From Pseudomonas mosselii (lineage in GTDB: Bacteria; Pseudomonadota; Gammaproteobacteria; Pseudomonadales; Pseudomonadaceae), in the NCBI RefSeq assembly GCF_019823065.1, contig NZ_CP081966.1, positions 1,953,501 through 2,017,500 on the forward strand: DNA of 64,000 bases, written 5' to 3'. This document shows positions 25,745 through 32,951 of this stretch, one piece after another; the stretch's first letter is position 1; every line of letters starts with the position of its first letter. The position numbers and the translations under genes are program-made. The notes beneath the pieces were generated by a model. The model saw nothing but the letters and a program-made list of their open reading frames with translations. It did no database searches and was not told the origin of the DNA.

Positions 25745-26560
25745 TTAATCGATAACCAGCTCCCATACGCCACTGGCATGCTCGATCCGCTCACCCGGCA
25801 ACCGGATGCGCTGGTTGGCGCTGTAGTCATGGAAGGCGCGGGCCTTGCCGATCAGCGACAGGTCCAGGGTCACGCTATGCCGCGACTCGCCACGCCCGGC
25901 CTCGAACAGCGTGTGGCCATACGGGTCCACCGCCAGGCTCGCCCCCACGAACACGCAGCCATCCGGCCCTTCGCCCACGCGGTTGGCAACCACAGCGAAC
26001 ACCTGGTTCTCCATCGCCCGGGCCATCACCGACACCCGGTGCACGTGATCCTCCGGTTCGGCCAGGCCATCGGTGATCAGCATCAACTGCGCGCCCAGGG
26101 CCTTCAGTGCCCGCGCTGTCTCGGGGAATTCGCTGTCGTAGCAGATCAACAGGCCCAGGCGCACGCCGCGCCATTCGACGGTGGCGAAGCGGTCGCCCGG
26201 CACGACGATGCCGTGCTCCGGCAACCACAGGTGGGTCTTGCGGTAGGTGAGCAGGATGCCTTCGGGGGCGATGAACAGGGTGGTGTTGTAGAAGGTGCCG
26301 CCGTCGTTCTCGTACAGCCCCAGCACCACCGCGACATTGTGCTGGCGCGCCGCCGCGACCACTGCCTGCACGGCATCGCCGTCGATGGCTTCGGACAGCA
26401 TGCCGACGTCATCTGCTGTGAGAAAACCGGTCAGGTGCGACTCGGGGAACAGCAGGATATCGGTGTCCGGCGCGCACTGGGCCAGGGCCTCGAGGATGCC
26501 GCGCAGGTTGTGGGCGGTGTCGCCGTCGCGGGTTGTCGTCTGTACCACTTCGATCTTCAT
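25745..26560 (-). CDS. Nitrilase-superfamily carbon-nitrogen hydrolase
   Basis: Cytoplasmic amidase of 271 residues in the nitrilase superfamily, with the complete triad E40 (LLFPESHL), K108 (TYRKTHLW) and C140 (LLICYDSEFPE). The start MKIEVV at 26560 aligns with the family start; the frame extending upstream adds no family sequence. Such enzymes cleave amides such as N-carbamoylputrescine or omega-amides. Context with a polyamine-type binding protein and an amino-acid permease suggests a nitrogenous substrate. It is divergent from LuxR paralog B and probably controlled by it. Confidence 0.85.
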   Translation of the reverse strand: MKIEVVQTTTRDGDTAHNLRGILEALAQCAPDTDILLFPESHLTGFLTADDVGMLSEAIDGDAVQAVVAAARQHNVAVVLGLYENDGGTFYNTTLFIAPEGILLTYRKTHLWLPEHGIVVPGDRFATVEWRGVRLGLLICYDSEFPETARALKALGAQLMLITDGLAEPEDHVHRVSVMARAMENQVFAVVANRVGEGPDGCVFVGASLAVDPYGHTLFEAGRGESRHSVTLDLSLIGKARAFHDYSANQRIRLPGERIEHASGVWELVID

Positions 26561-26630
26561 GGGCAATCCGTCTCGCTGGGCCCGACCCTTCCGCGGGCGA
26601 GTGACATTTGCGAAGGGTGGTGCAAGTATG

Positions 26631-26683
26631 AAAACAATCACTGGCAAAACAATCACTTCGACGGGTTAACCCGGGGGTAGGGC
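26631..26683. promoter_or_regulatory. Direct repeats and palindrome upstream of LuxR paralog B
   Basis: Two identical 12-base repeats AAAACAATCACT at 26631-26642 and 26646-26657 are spaced 15 bases start to start. They are followed by the perfect palindrome CGGGTTAACCCG (26662-26673) and the GGGGTAG element three bases before ATG. The tandem repeats are candidate half-sites for the regulator controlling the nitrilase/LuxR gap. Confidence 0.5.
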
Positions 26684-27496
26684 ATGAGCTTGAGCCTGCA
26701 GGATCTTTCGTGGCACCAGGGTGTTGGCCAATGCATCGAGCACCTCGACCGCCCGAGCTTCTGGCGCACACTGGCCACGCTGCTCGGCGACTTCGTCGAG
26801 GTGGACACCTGGGTGGCGCTGCTGTTCAGCCACGACAAGCCGCTGATCTTCGACCAGAGCCCCTACGAGCGCGAGGGCATCGACCCGCTGGTGAGCGAGT
26901 ACGCCAACGGCCTGTACCTGCTCGACCCGTTTTACATCAGCAGCCGCGAGCGGCCGCTGACCGGCCTGGTGCGCCTGGCCGACGTGGCCCCGGAGCAGTT
27001 CCAGCAGACCGACTACTACCGCCTGTACTTCACCCACAACGTGGTCGCCGACGAGGTGCAGTTCAACCTGGCCCTGGGCGATGGGCGCACGCTGTGCCTG
27101 TCGCTGGGCGGGCGCTCACGTTTCGACGCCCAGGCCATCGCCCAGCTGGAGCTGGTGCGCCCCTGGCTGATCGGCCTGCTGCGCCAGCGCCTGCACTTCG
27201 AACAACTGCCCGAGCGCGCACCGGCCAAGCCCGCGCTGGGCCTGGCCCAGGGGCGCGACGAAGCACGGCGGCAGCTGGAGTCGGTGCTCACGGCGCGGGA
27301 GCTGGATGTGGTGCGGCTGATCCTGTCGGGGCATTCGAACAAGGAGACGGCCATCAAGCTCAAACTGTCGGTCGAGACGGTGAAGGTCCATCGACGCAAC
27401 GTGTACCGCAAGCTGGATGTGAACTCCCAGAGCGAGCTGTTCTCGCTGCTGTTCCTGGCCGGCGAAGACCTCGCCAGCCTGCAACCAGCGCCGTGA
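26684..27496 (+). CDS. LuxR-type regulator, paralog B
   Basis: 270-residue paralog of the protein at 20817-21608, sharing the same sensor-domain blocks (NGLYLLDPFYISSRERP; DYYRLYFTHNVVADEVQFN; RTLCLSLGGRSRF) and an almost superimposable LuxR HTH (LTARELDVVRLILSGHSNKE, SVETVKVHRRNVYRKLDVNS). It is divergent from the nitrilase gene and just upstream of an APC permease, both likely targets. The ligand is unknown. The conservation of the sensor domain between the two copies suggests chemically related signals. Confidence 0.86.
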   Translation: MSLSLQDLSWHQGVGQCIEHLDRPSFWRTLATLLGDFVEVDTWVALLFSHDKPLIFDQSPYEREGIDPLVSEYANGLYLLDPFYISSRERPLTGLVRLADVAPEQFQQTDYYRLYFTHNVVADEVQFNLALGDGRTLCLSLGGRSRFDAQAIAQLELVRPWLIGLLRQRLHFEQLPERAPAKPALGLAQGRDEARRQLESVLTARELDVVRLILSGHSNKETAIKLKLSVETVKVHRRNVYRKLDVNSQSELFSLLFLAGEDLASLQPAP

Positions 27497-27576
27497 TTCC
27501 CCCGCGCCATTACCCCCAGGTTAATCCTTCGACGTTATAGGAATCCGCACGGGGATCCGCATACTGGCCCTGCACC

Positions 27577-27620
27577 TTGTAGGCGCGGGCTAGCCCCGCG
27601 ATCACCGGCAAAGCCGGTGC
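27577..27620. repeat. REP-type palindromic element
   Basis: Pseudomonas REP-like unit: an imperfect GCGGG...CCCGC stem followed by the perfect hairpin CACCGGC-AAA-GCCGGTG (27603-27619). It lies between LuxR paralog B and the APC permease and may end the upstream transcript. Confidence 0.75.
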
Positions 27621-27716
27621 CTTCCCCCGAGTAACGTGCTGTGCACGCCGTCCCTGCGCCCCCGCGCAGCCAGACCGGCTGGGCAATTTCCTAGAACAAT
27701 CACAAGAGGATGACCC

Positions 27717-27785
27717 ATGGCTCAATTCGCTCACGGCCCGGCCCGTGGCATCGCCCCTGCGCGCCAGGAGGCCTCCCATGCCTGA
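27717..27785 (+). CDS. Possible 22-codon leader peptide before the APC permease
   Basis: A short frame MAQFAHGPARGIAPARQEAS(HA) starts at 27717 behind a good AAGAGGA site and ends with TGA at 27783-27785, overlapping the permease ATG at 27778 in another frame. The overlap and ribosome site suggest translational coupling or attenuation. Protein-level evidence is lacking, and it could be chance. Confidence 0.4.
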   Translation: MAQFAHGPARGIAPARQEASHA

Positions 27786-29094
27786 CGCCACCCCCGCAAA
27801 ACTCTCCCTGACTTCCCTGACCGTCTTCGGCCTGGCCTACATGTGCCCGAGCCTGGCCATGGTGATCTTCGGCGTGATCTCCGAGCGCAGCGACGGCATC
27901 GCCCCCAGCGCCTTCCTGCTGGCCACCGGCGCCATGCTGCTGTCGGCCCTGAGCTACGCCAAGCTGTCTCGCCTGTTCCCGGTGTCCGGCTCGGCCTACT
28001 ACTATGCCAAACGCCTGCTGGGCCCTGGCTGCGGCTTCGTGGTCGGCTGGGCGGTGCTGCTGGCCTACCTGTTCATGCCCATGGTCGCCTGGCTGCTGCA
28101 GTCGGTGTTTCTCAACGCCCAGTTCCCGCAGGTGCCCACCTGGGGCTGGCTTTTGATCAACATCGGCCTGACCACGGCGGTGACCGTCAGCGGCATGACC
28201 CTGACCGACCGCCTGAACAAAGTGCTCACGGTCTTCAGCGTGGCCCTGGTGCTGCTGTTCATTGGCTACTGCCTGCGCTATGTGGCCGGCCAGCCCCAGG
28301 TCGGCTTCACCCACCCCGTATGGAACGAACACAGCACCTTGACCGGCCTCACCGCCGCCGCCGCCATCGCCGCTTATTCGTTCCTCGGGTTCGACGCCGT
28401 GACCACCCTGGCCGAGGAGGCCGAGCAGCCCAAGCGCGACATCCCCCGGGCGGTGCTGCTGGTGATCAGCGTGGGCGGGCTGCTGTTCACGGCGGTGGCT
28501 TACCTGATGCAACTGAGCCACCCCGGTGGCCAGTTCGCCGACCCAGAGACTGCGACCTATGCGCTGTCGATCGAGGTGGGCGGGCAGTTCTTCGCCGACT
28601 TCGTCAACCTCGGCGGCATCGTCGCCGGCTTCGCCTCGTGCCTGGCGGTGCAGGTCAGCGCCAGCCGCTTGCTGTACTTCATGGGCCGCGAAGGCGTGCT
28701 GCCACCGCGTTGTTTCGCCAAGCTGCAGGGCACGGCGCGCACGCCGGTGTTCAACCTGCTGCTGATCGCCGGGCTGGGGTTGATCGGGATAGGCGCGGAT
28801 GTGAGCTCGGCCGCTTCGCTGATCAACTTCGGCGCGTTCCTGGCGTTTGCGGCGGTGAATGTCTGCGTGATTGCGTACTACCTGCGCGAGCGGCGCAAGC
28901 AGCGGTTGAGCGGGATGGGGTTCGTGGTTTTTCCGCTGCTGGCGATTGGGGTGAACCTGTATCTGCTGTCGCTGTTGAGCACGGTGGTGATACTGGCCGG
29001 GGTGGCTTGGCTGGTGTGTGGCGGGTTGTACCTGATGTGGCTGATGGCGGCGTTCAGCAAGCCCACGCCGGGGTTGATGGAGGTTGAGTCTTGA
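27778..29094 (+). CDS. APC-superfamily amino-acid/polyamine permease
   Basis: Inner-membrane carrier of 438 residues with about 12 membrane segments. The start at 27778 has a CAGGAGG site. Helix 1 (LTVFGLAYMCPSLAMVIFGVISERSDG) and SAYYYAKRLLGPGCGFVVGWAVL are APC signatures. AAIAAYSFLGFDAVTTLAEEAEQPKRDIPRAV is the conserved loop after helix 6. Relatives import amino acids, putrescine or ethanolamine-like amines. Its context (nitrilase, LuxR pair, polyamine-type binding protein) supports an amine. Confidence 0.87.
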   Translation: MPDATPAKLSLTSLTVFGLAYMCPSLAMVIFGVISERSDGIAPSAFLLATGAMLLSALSYAKLSRLFPVSGSAYYYAKRLLGPGCGFVVGWAVLLAYLFMPMVAWLLQSVFLNAQFPQVPTWGWLLINIGLTTAVTVSGMTLTDRLNKVLTVFSVALVLLFIGYCLRYVAGQPQVGFTHPVWNEHSTLTGLTAAAAIAAYSFLGFDAVTTLAEEAEQPKRDIPRAVLLVISVGGLLFTAVAYLMQLSHPGGQFADPETATYALSIEVGGQFFADFVNLGGIVAGFASCLAVQVSASRLLYFMGREGVLPPRCFAKLQGTARTPVFNLLLIAGLGLIGIGADVSSAASLINFGAFLAFAAVNVCVIAYYLRERRKQRLSGMGFVVFPLLAIGVNLYLLSLLSTVVILAGVAWLVCGGLYLMWLMAAFSKPTPGLMEVES

Positions 29095-29112
29095 GGTGTT
29101 GAGCAAGCCATT

Positions 29113-29199
29113 GCGGCTTTACATGGAATTATTCCAGGCCAATAATTATTGGTATCTCATAATTCAGGATAAACCCATGGCTGACATTTTCCTGCGCCC
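29113..29199 (+). repeat. Leader and start region of the ATPase gene (repeat copy 2)
   Basis: Better-preserved partner of 23927-24013. It contains the perfect 14-base palindrome CCAATAATTATTGG (29138-29151), an A+T-rich block able to act as promoter, the ribosome site AGGA, and the ATG of the ATPase gene at 29177. The equivalent palindrome is broken in copy 1. Confidence 0.8.
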
Positions 29200-30340
29200 G
29201 GAACTGGCAGCCGATATGGCCAGGCAACTGCTCAAGCCCTCGGCACTGGATATCGGCCTGCGTTCCGGGTTGTTCCTGTCCGGCCTGCGCCGGACGGGCA
29301 AGACAACCTTTCTCAAGAACGATCTGATCCCGGCCCTGGAGGCACAGGGCGCACTGGTGATCTACGTCGACCTGTGGAGCGACACCCAGACAAGCCCGGT
29401 GAAACTGGTGCTGGCTGCCGTGCGCCAAGCCCTGCTCGAACTGCAGACACCGACCTCGTCGTTCATGCAGCGTCTCAAGCGCGTGCGTGGCGCCGAGGTG
29501 GAGGTGGCCGGTTTCAAGTTCGGTTTCAACCTCGATACCCTGGGTGAAGCAGGCGGCGTGACACTCGCCGAAGCGCTGACCGAAGCGGTGGACCAGGCCA
29601 AGGCGACTGTCGTGCTGATCGTCGACGAAGTGCAGCATGCCATCACCACAGAGGACGGGCAGCAGATGATGCTGGCCCTTAAGGCCGCGCGTGACGCCAT
29701 CAACCCAAGACCCGCGACGCCTGGGCATTTCCTGTTCATCGGCACCGGCTCGCACCGGGCCATGGTCAACGAGCTGACCGCCCGGCGTAACCAGGCGTTT
29801 GCCGGCGCCACCAACGTGGCCTATCCGGTGCTGGACGAGGGCTATGTCGCGTTCTGGCTCCAGCGGCTCGCCGCGGACGGCCTCGATAACCTGCCTTCGC
29901 TGGAAGTGGCGACCGAGGCGTTCAAGACACTGGGCAGCCGGCCTGAAGAGTTCATCCGTGCCCTGCGTCAGTTGATTCACTCGCCCAGCCTCGGTTCCGG
30001 GGCGGATGTGGTGCTGCCGGTGATTGCGGCCACGCTACGCTCGGCGGCGGCCGACCTGGAACTGATGAAGGTCGAGGAACTGGGCGTGCTGGCCCAGGCC
30101 ATTTTCGCCCGGATCGCCTCCGTGGATGGCGAGACGCGGGGCGTGTTTTCCAGCGAGGCGGCGGGCGAGTATTCGACGTTCGTGGGGCGTGAAGTGCGGG
30201 TGGAGGAGATCCAGCCGGTGGCCAATGAGTTGCTGGCGGCGAACCTGATCATTCGCCGGGGGCATGGCCTGTATGGCGTGACCGATCCGTTCGTGCAGGA
30301 GATCTGGCGGGAGCGCCAGGCGATGCTGGGTAAGCGCTGA
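29177..30340 (+). CDS. P-loop ATPase (AAA, ORC/STAND-like), unknown role
   Basis: 387 residues. The start is taken at 29177 because AGGATAAACCC precedes it and the same start is shared by the repeat copy 1; the longer frame from 29084 runs back through the leader. Walker A is GLRRTGKTTFL near residue 38, Walker B is VVLIVDEVQHA near residue 150, and a sensor-like HFLFIGTGSH follows. The C-terminal part looks like a winged helix (VANELLAANLIIRRGHGLYGVTDPFVQEIW). It resembles single-protein archaeal-type ATPases. The 134-residue gene 26 bases downstream is probably co-transcribed. Confidence 0.8.
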   Translation: MADIFLRPELAADMARQLLKPSALDIGLRSGLFLSGLRRTGKTTFLKNDLIPALEAQGALVIYVDLWSDTQTSPVKLVLAAVRQALLELQTPTSSFMQRLKRVRGAEVEVAGFKFGFNLDTLGEAGGVTLAEALTEAVDQAKATVVLIVDEVQHAITTEDGQQMMLALKAARDAINPRPATPGHFLFIGTGSHRAMVNELTARRNQAFAGATNVAYPVLDEGYVAFWLQRLAADGLDNLPSLEVATEAFKTLGSRPEEFIRALRQLIHSPSLGSGADVVLPVIAATLRSAAADLELMKVEELGVLAQAIFARIASVDGETRGVFSSEAAGEYSTFVGREVRVEEIQPVANELLAANLIIRRGHGLYGVTDPFVQEIWRERQAMLGKR

Positions 30341-30366
30341 TAGACGTTCAGAGCAGGTGAACACCG

Positions 30367-30771
30367 ATGAAGGTCGACTTTGAATTGCTCACATTGCCGG
30401 ACGACATGTCGGGCTACAACGCGGCGGCCTTTACCGAGGGCCGCCTGAGCATTGAAGTGCAGGGGCGGGTGTTCTTGCAGGTGGAGTACTGCTTGCTGCT
30501 CGAATTGGCAAACGTGATGACGCAATGGTTGAAAGCCGTGGCCACCCGTGGGGCTCAGGATTTTTACTACGCCTCGATGGACGAAGAAGAGGAACCGATC
30601 ATCGCGCTGCGCTACTGCCGCACCAGATCGGTCTTCTCACTATGGTCCTGTTGGGCGGTGTGCGAGCATGGTCCCGAAGTGACGCTGGAGCAGGCCAGCG
30701 AATGTTTCGAGCGGTATGTTCATGACTTGAAGCGGGCGATCGACAATCGCCTGCAGGCCGTTTCGCCCTGA
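30367..30771 (+). CDS. Hypothetical protein, 134 residues
   Basis: Acidic soluble protein with a beta-rich first half (RLSIEVQGRVFLQVEYCLLL), a run of four glutamates (DEEEEP), and a C-terminal helix (LEQASECFERYVHDLKRAI). It follows the ATPase gene by 26 bases, so it is likely its operon partner, and ends before a REP element. Unrecognised; immunity-protein-like in size and composition, but no toxin is adjacent. Confidence 0.6.
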   Translation: MKVDFELLTLPDDMSGYNAAAFTEGRLSIEVQGRVFLQVEYCLLLELANVMTQWLKAVATRGAQDFYYASMDEEEEPIIALRYCRTRSVFSLWSCWAVCEHGPEVTLEQASECFERYVHDLKRAIDNRLQAVSP

Positions 30772-30797
30772 CAACCCATTCAAGCCTACGCGCAACC

Positions 30798-30840
30798 TGT
30801 AGGAGCGGGCTTGCCCCGCGATCACCGGCAATGCCGGTGC
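30798..30840. repeat. REP-type palindromic element
   Basis: GTAGGAGCGGGCTTGCCCCG followed by the perfect hairpin CACCGGC-AAT-GCCGGTG (30823-30839), nearly identical to the unit at 27577. It lies in the convergent gap between the 134-residue gene and the acetyltransferase-HTH gene and may terminate both. Confidence 0.78.
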
Positions 30841-30901
30841 CAAACACTGCGACGCTCGAATGAACATCCTGCAAGGTTAGGCCGAGCGCATGTGAACGGA
30901 C

Positions 30902-31567
30902 TCACTCATAACCCATTTTCAGGTTTTGGGCTTGGGTTGCCAATTCATCCATCGCTCTACGACTGGCTTCGTCTCGCTTGTCCTTGTAGGCAATCAGCTC
31001 GGAGAACGTGATAGCCCGTTCACCTTCAGCGCTGGAATGGGGGATTGCTCCCTCATCCAGCAGCTTTGCCAGATGCTCGCAAGAAACGTTAATCGCGAGG
31101 GCCGCCTCCGTCATGGTCAGCGTGGACTTTTCCATGACAATGGTGCGCTCCACGCCATTGAATTCATCACGAAGCTTCCGATACCCCAACCGCGCGTAGA
31201 ACCCTTGGGCGGTGATGGATGAAGGAACGCGCAGTGCCGTGACACCTGCCCTGATCGCTGCAGCATGAACGGCCTCCATCAACCGTTTGCCGACACCTGT
31301 CCGATGATGGATTGGAGCGACGAACACTGTCCTGACAACCTCGCCATCCAGGCTTGCCGTCCCCAGCAATTCGTTTTGGTTGACTGCTACGAATACCATT
31401 CGGCTATCGAGCAATGCACTGACCGCCGCAGGTGAAAAGCTCTGCTCGACCTGGGCGATCACCTCTGCCGGGTAATCCTGCGAGTTGGATTCGCGCAGCG
31501 CCGCGATCACGATGCGGCTGATGGCTTCTGAGTCTTCGCGCTGAGCGCGGCGGATATGACATTCCAT
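30902..31567 (-). CDS. GNAT acetyltransferase fused to an excisionase/antitoxin-type HTH
   Basis: 221 residues, start at 31567 (MECHIRRAQREDSEAISRIV is the usual GNAT beginning). Residues ~1-150 are a GNAT domain with the acetyl-CoA loop PIHHRTGVGKRL and FYARLGYRKL. Residues ~151-221 are an excisionase-like HTH (LTMTEAALAINVSCEHLAKLLDEGAIP; ITFSELIAYKDKRDEASRRAMDELA). That second part closely resembles the antitoxins paired with PIN-domain toxins. No separate toxin gene adjoins. The fusion may join a modifying enzyme to a DNA-binding or regulatory module, or be a degraded toxin-antitoxin locus captured by a GNAT gene. Confidence 0.78.
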   Translation of the reverse strand: MECHIRRAQREDSEAISRIVIAALRESNSQDYPAEVIAQVEQSFSPAAVSALLDSRMVFVAVNQNELLGTASLDGEVVRTVFVAPIHHRTGVGKRLMEAVHAAAIRAGVTALRVPSSITAQGFYARLGYRKLRDEFNGVERTIVMEKSTLTMTEAALAINVSCEHLAKLLDEGAIPHSSAEGERAITFSELIAYKDKRDEASRRAMDELATQAQNLKMGYE

Positions 31568-31605
31568 GGACGTATCCCGAATTGATGGCTCTACCACATA
31601 ACCCT

Positions 31606-31721
31606 TGTGGGAGCGGCCTTGCGTCGCGAAAGGGCCGCAAAGCGGCCCCCGGTTTCTGATGTGTTGCGAAGATTGCCGGGGCTGCTAAGCAGCCCTTTCG
31701 CGACACAAGGCCGCTCCCACA
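31606..31721. repeat. Inverted pair of REP elements
   Basis: Two 30-base arms, 31606-31635 and 31692-31721, are inverted copies with one mismatch (TGTGGGAGCGGCCTTG core). The intervening sequence holds a smaller GGGCCGC-AAA-GCGGCCC hairpin at 31632-31648. The pair lies in the gap upstream of the acetyltransferase-HTH gene. Confidence 0.8.
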
Positions 31722-31743
31722 GGGCCCGCGTTTGCCTGTGGCG

Positions 31744-32013
31744 TCAGTGCTTCATCCCCAACTCCGCATCATCCATCAGCGCCTTGGCCAGCGCGCTCAG
31801 GTAATACGACGCCCAGATCAACTGAGGCTTCTCCTCCATGATCCCGGTGATGGTCAGGTCGCACACGCAGCCCATCAACTCCGAAGCCTGTTCCCGTGCG
31901 TGCTGGCAAGGGATGCCGGGCTCGATGCAAAACAGCGGGTCGGTATGCCCTTCACCCTGGTAGAACTTGGTCTTGCCCACCGTGGTGTGGGACGTGGTGT
32001 CGTCTGTGCTCAT
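31744..32013 (-). CDS. DUF3077-type small protein
   Basis: 89 residues, matching from memory the Pseudomonas-specific DUF3077 family. It has the pattern FYQGEGHTDPLFCIEPGIPCQHAREQAS, then LMGCVCDLT and SYYLSALAKALMDDAELGM. No transmembrane segment. Members often occur as pairs of small genes near each other, as here with 32212-32457. Function unknown. A REP pair separates them. Confidence 0.75.
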   Translation of the reverse strand: MSTDDTTSHTTVGKTKFYQGEGHTDPLFCIEPGIPCQHAREQASELMGCVCDLTITGIMEEKPQLIWASYYLSALAKALMDDAELGMKH

Positions 32014-32050
32014 TGCTCAATCTCCCTGAAATGATCGGTGCCTGGGCTTG

Positions 32051-32183
32051 CGCAATCGCGGGACAAGTCCGCTCCCACGGGTACATGTATCTCGCCGCAT
32101 GTGGGGTGCTGCGCGTGGATCGCAGCTATGGATCACAGCGTGATTGAATTACAGCGTGGGAGCGGGCTTGCCCCGCGATTGCG
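32051..32183. repeat. Inverted pair of REP elements
   Basis: 29-base arms 32051-32079 and 32155-32183 are inverted copies with two mismatches (CGTGGGAGCGG...CGCGATTGCG). They occupy the gap between the two small DUF3077-like genes. Confidence 0.8.
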
Positions 32184-32211
32184 TCAGCCCAGCCAACAAA
32201 TGACTAAAGCC

Positions 32212-32457
32212 CTAGTGCAAAGTCCGGGGCTCCACCTGCGGCATCTGCACCTGAATCAACGCCGATTCGAGCAGCACCCGCAGCGCCTCCATTTCATGCA
32301 TCGCGGCCATGACCAGAATCGACACGGGCGACTTGGGATGCAGCAGAACAGCCTGATGCGCCACGGTCTGCGCGCACAGGGCGTACTCGGTGGCCTGGAT
32401 GATGGTGTCTTCGAGGGTGTGGTGGTTGTGGGGTGGATCGGGAACTATCTTCAGCAT
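32212..32457 (-). CDS. Small Pseudomonas protein, DUF6124/DUF3077-like
   Basis: 81 residues, helical: TLEDTIIQATEYALCAQTVAHQAVLLH, VSILVMAAMHEMEALRVLLESAL. The N-terminus MLKIVPDPP resembles the start of the DUF3077/DUF6124 proteins of Pseudomonas. Paired with the gene at 31744-32013 on the same strand. It is the last backbone-like gene before the A+T-rich island. Role unknown. Confidence 0.65.
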   Translation of the reverse strand: MLKIVPDPPHNHHTLEDTIIQATEYALCAQTVAHQAVLLHPKSPVSILVMAAMHEMEALRVLLESALIQVQMPQVEPRTLH

Positions 32458-32951
32458 GGTTTTGTGCCCTTTGATGGGGCCGCTACCGGACTGCTGTCAA
32501 ACAGGTAGGTGGCAGCTATGCATAGGTTGACAGACCGGCGGACACAAAAACCGGCGCACGCAAGCGTGCCCCATGCACAGCCGCCATAGAGGGCATGCAG
32601 TGCAGGTGTCGCGTCGCGGCCTGTCAAAGCCGATCGCTGATATGCAGCGACTTGCCGAGACTAGAACGCTGGCAGAGCGATCGCAACGTAAAAAAAGCGC
32701 TGAGAGTATATTTAGGAAATGGACTACAAGGAAGAGGGGGAATCTGATGCCCGCTGGGGCTTTTCTGAGAGTGGCTGTTTTTAGGGGGGGAACAATAAAC
32801 ATAAACAATATTCATTGATTGGCTCGTGCTTGCCAAGTACTACGAAAATTCATGGGTGAGCGACATTTTATTTGGTTCGGCATTTTTTGTGCCGCTCCCA
32901 AACAGCGTAGAGAGCGGCTGGCTAGTATTGTTTTTCCAGATCAGTTCGGAA
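32458..32951. other. Intergenic transition into the A+T-rich island
   Basis: No convincing gene. Base composition falls from backbone-like to A+T rich around 32,680. A tight hairpin GCACGC-AA-GCGTGC lies at 32554-32567, and a dyad GCCGCTC/GAGCGGC spans 32891-32918. Two opposing short frames (32497-32808 minus, 32573-32818 plus) lack ribosome sites and family features. The first ~200 bases are probably the promoter region of the small minus-strand gene. No attachment site was found. Confidence 0.55.

Noticed and set aside
23038..30771. Complete type VI secretion locus
   Set aside because: Only a shortened VgrG is present; no sheath, baseplate, ClpV or membrane complex genes are seen.
30902..31567. 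Classical GNAT toxin-antitoxin pair (TacT/AtaT type)
   Set aside because: There is no ribbon-helix-helix antitoxin gene next to it; the HTH is on the same polypeptide and of the excisionase type.
31606..32183. Repeated palindromes considered as a CRISPR array
   Set aside because: Units are inverted REP pairs with irregular spacing and no conserved spacers, and no cas genes adjoin.
32497..32818. Opposing short frames in the 32.5-32.8 kb gap
   Set aside because: Neither has a ribosome site or recognisable domain. The region may be a conserved pseudomonad leader, but I cannot show it from this sequence.
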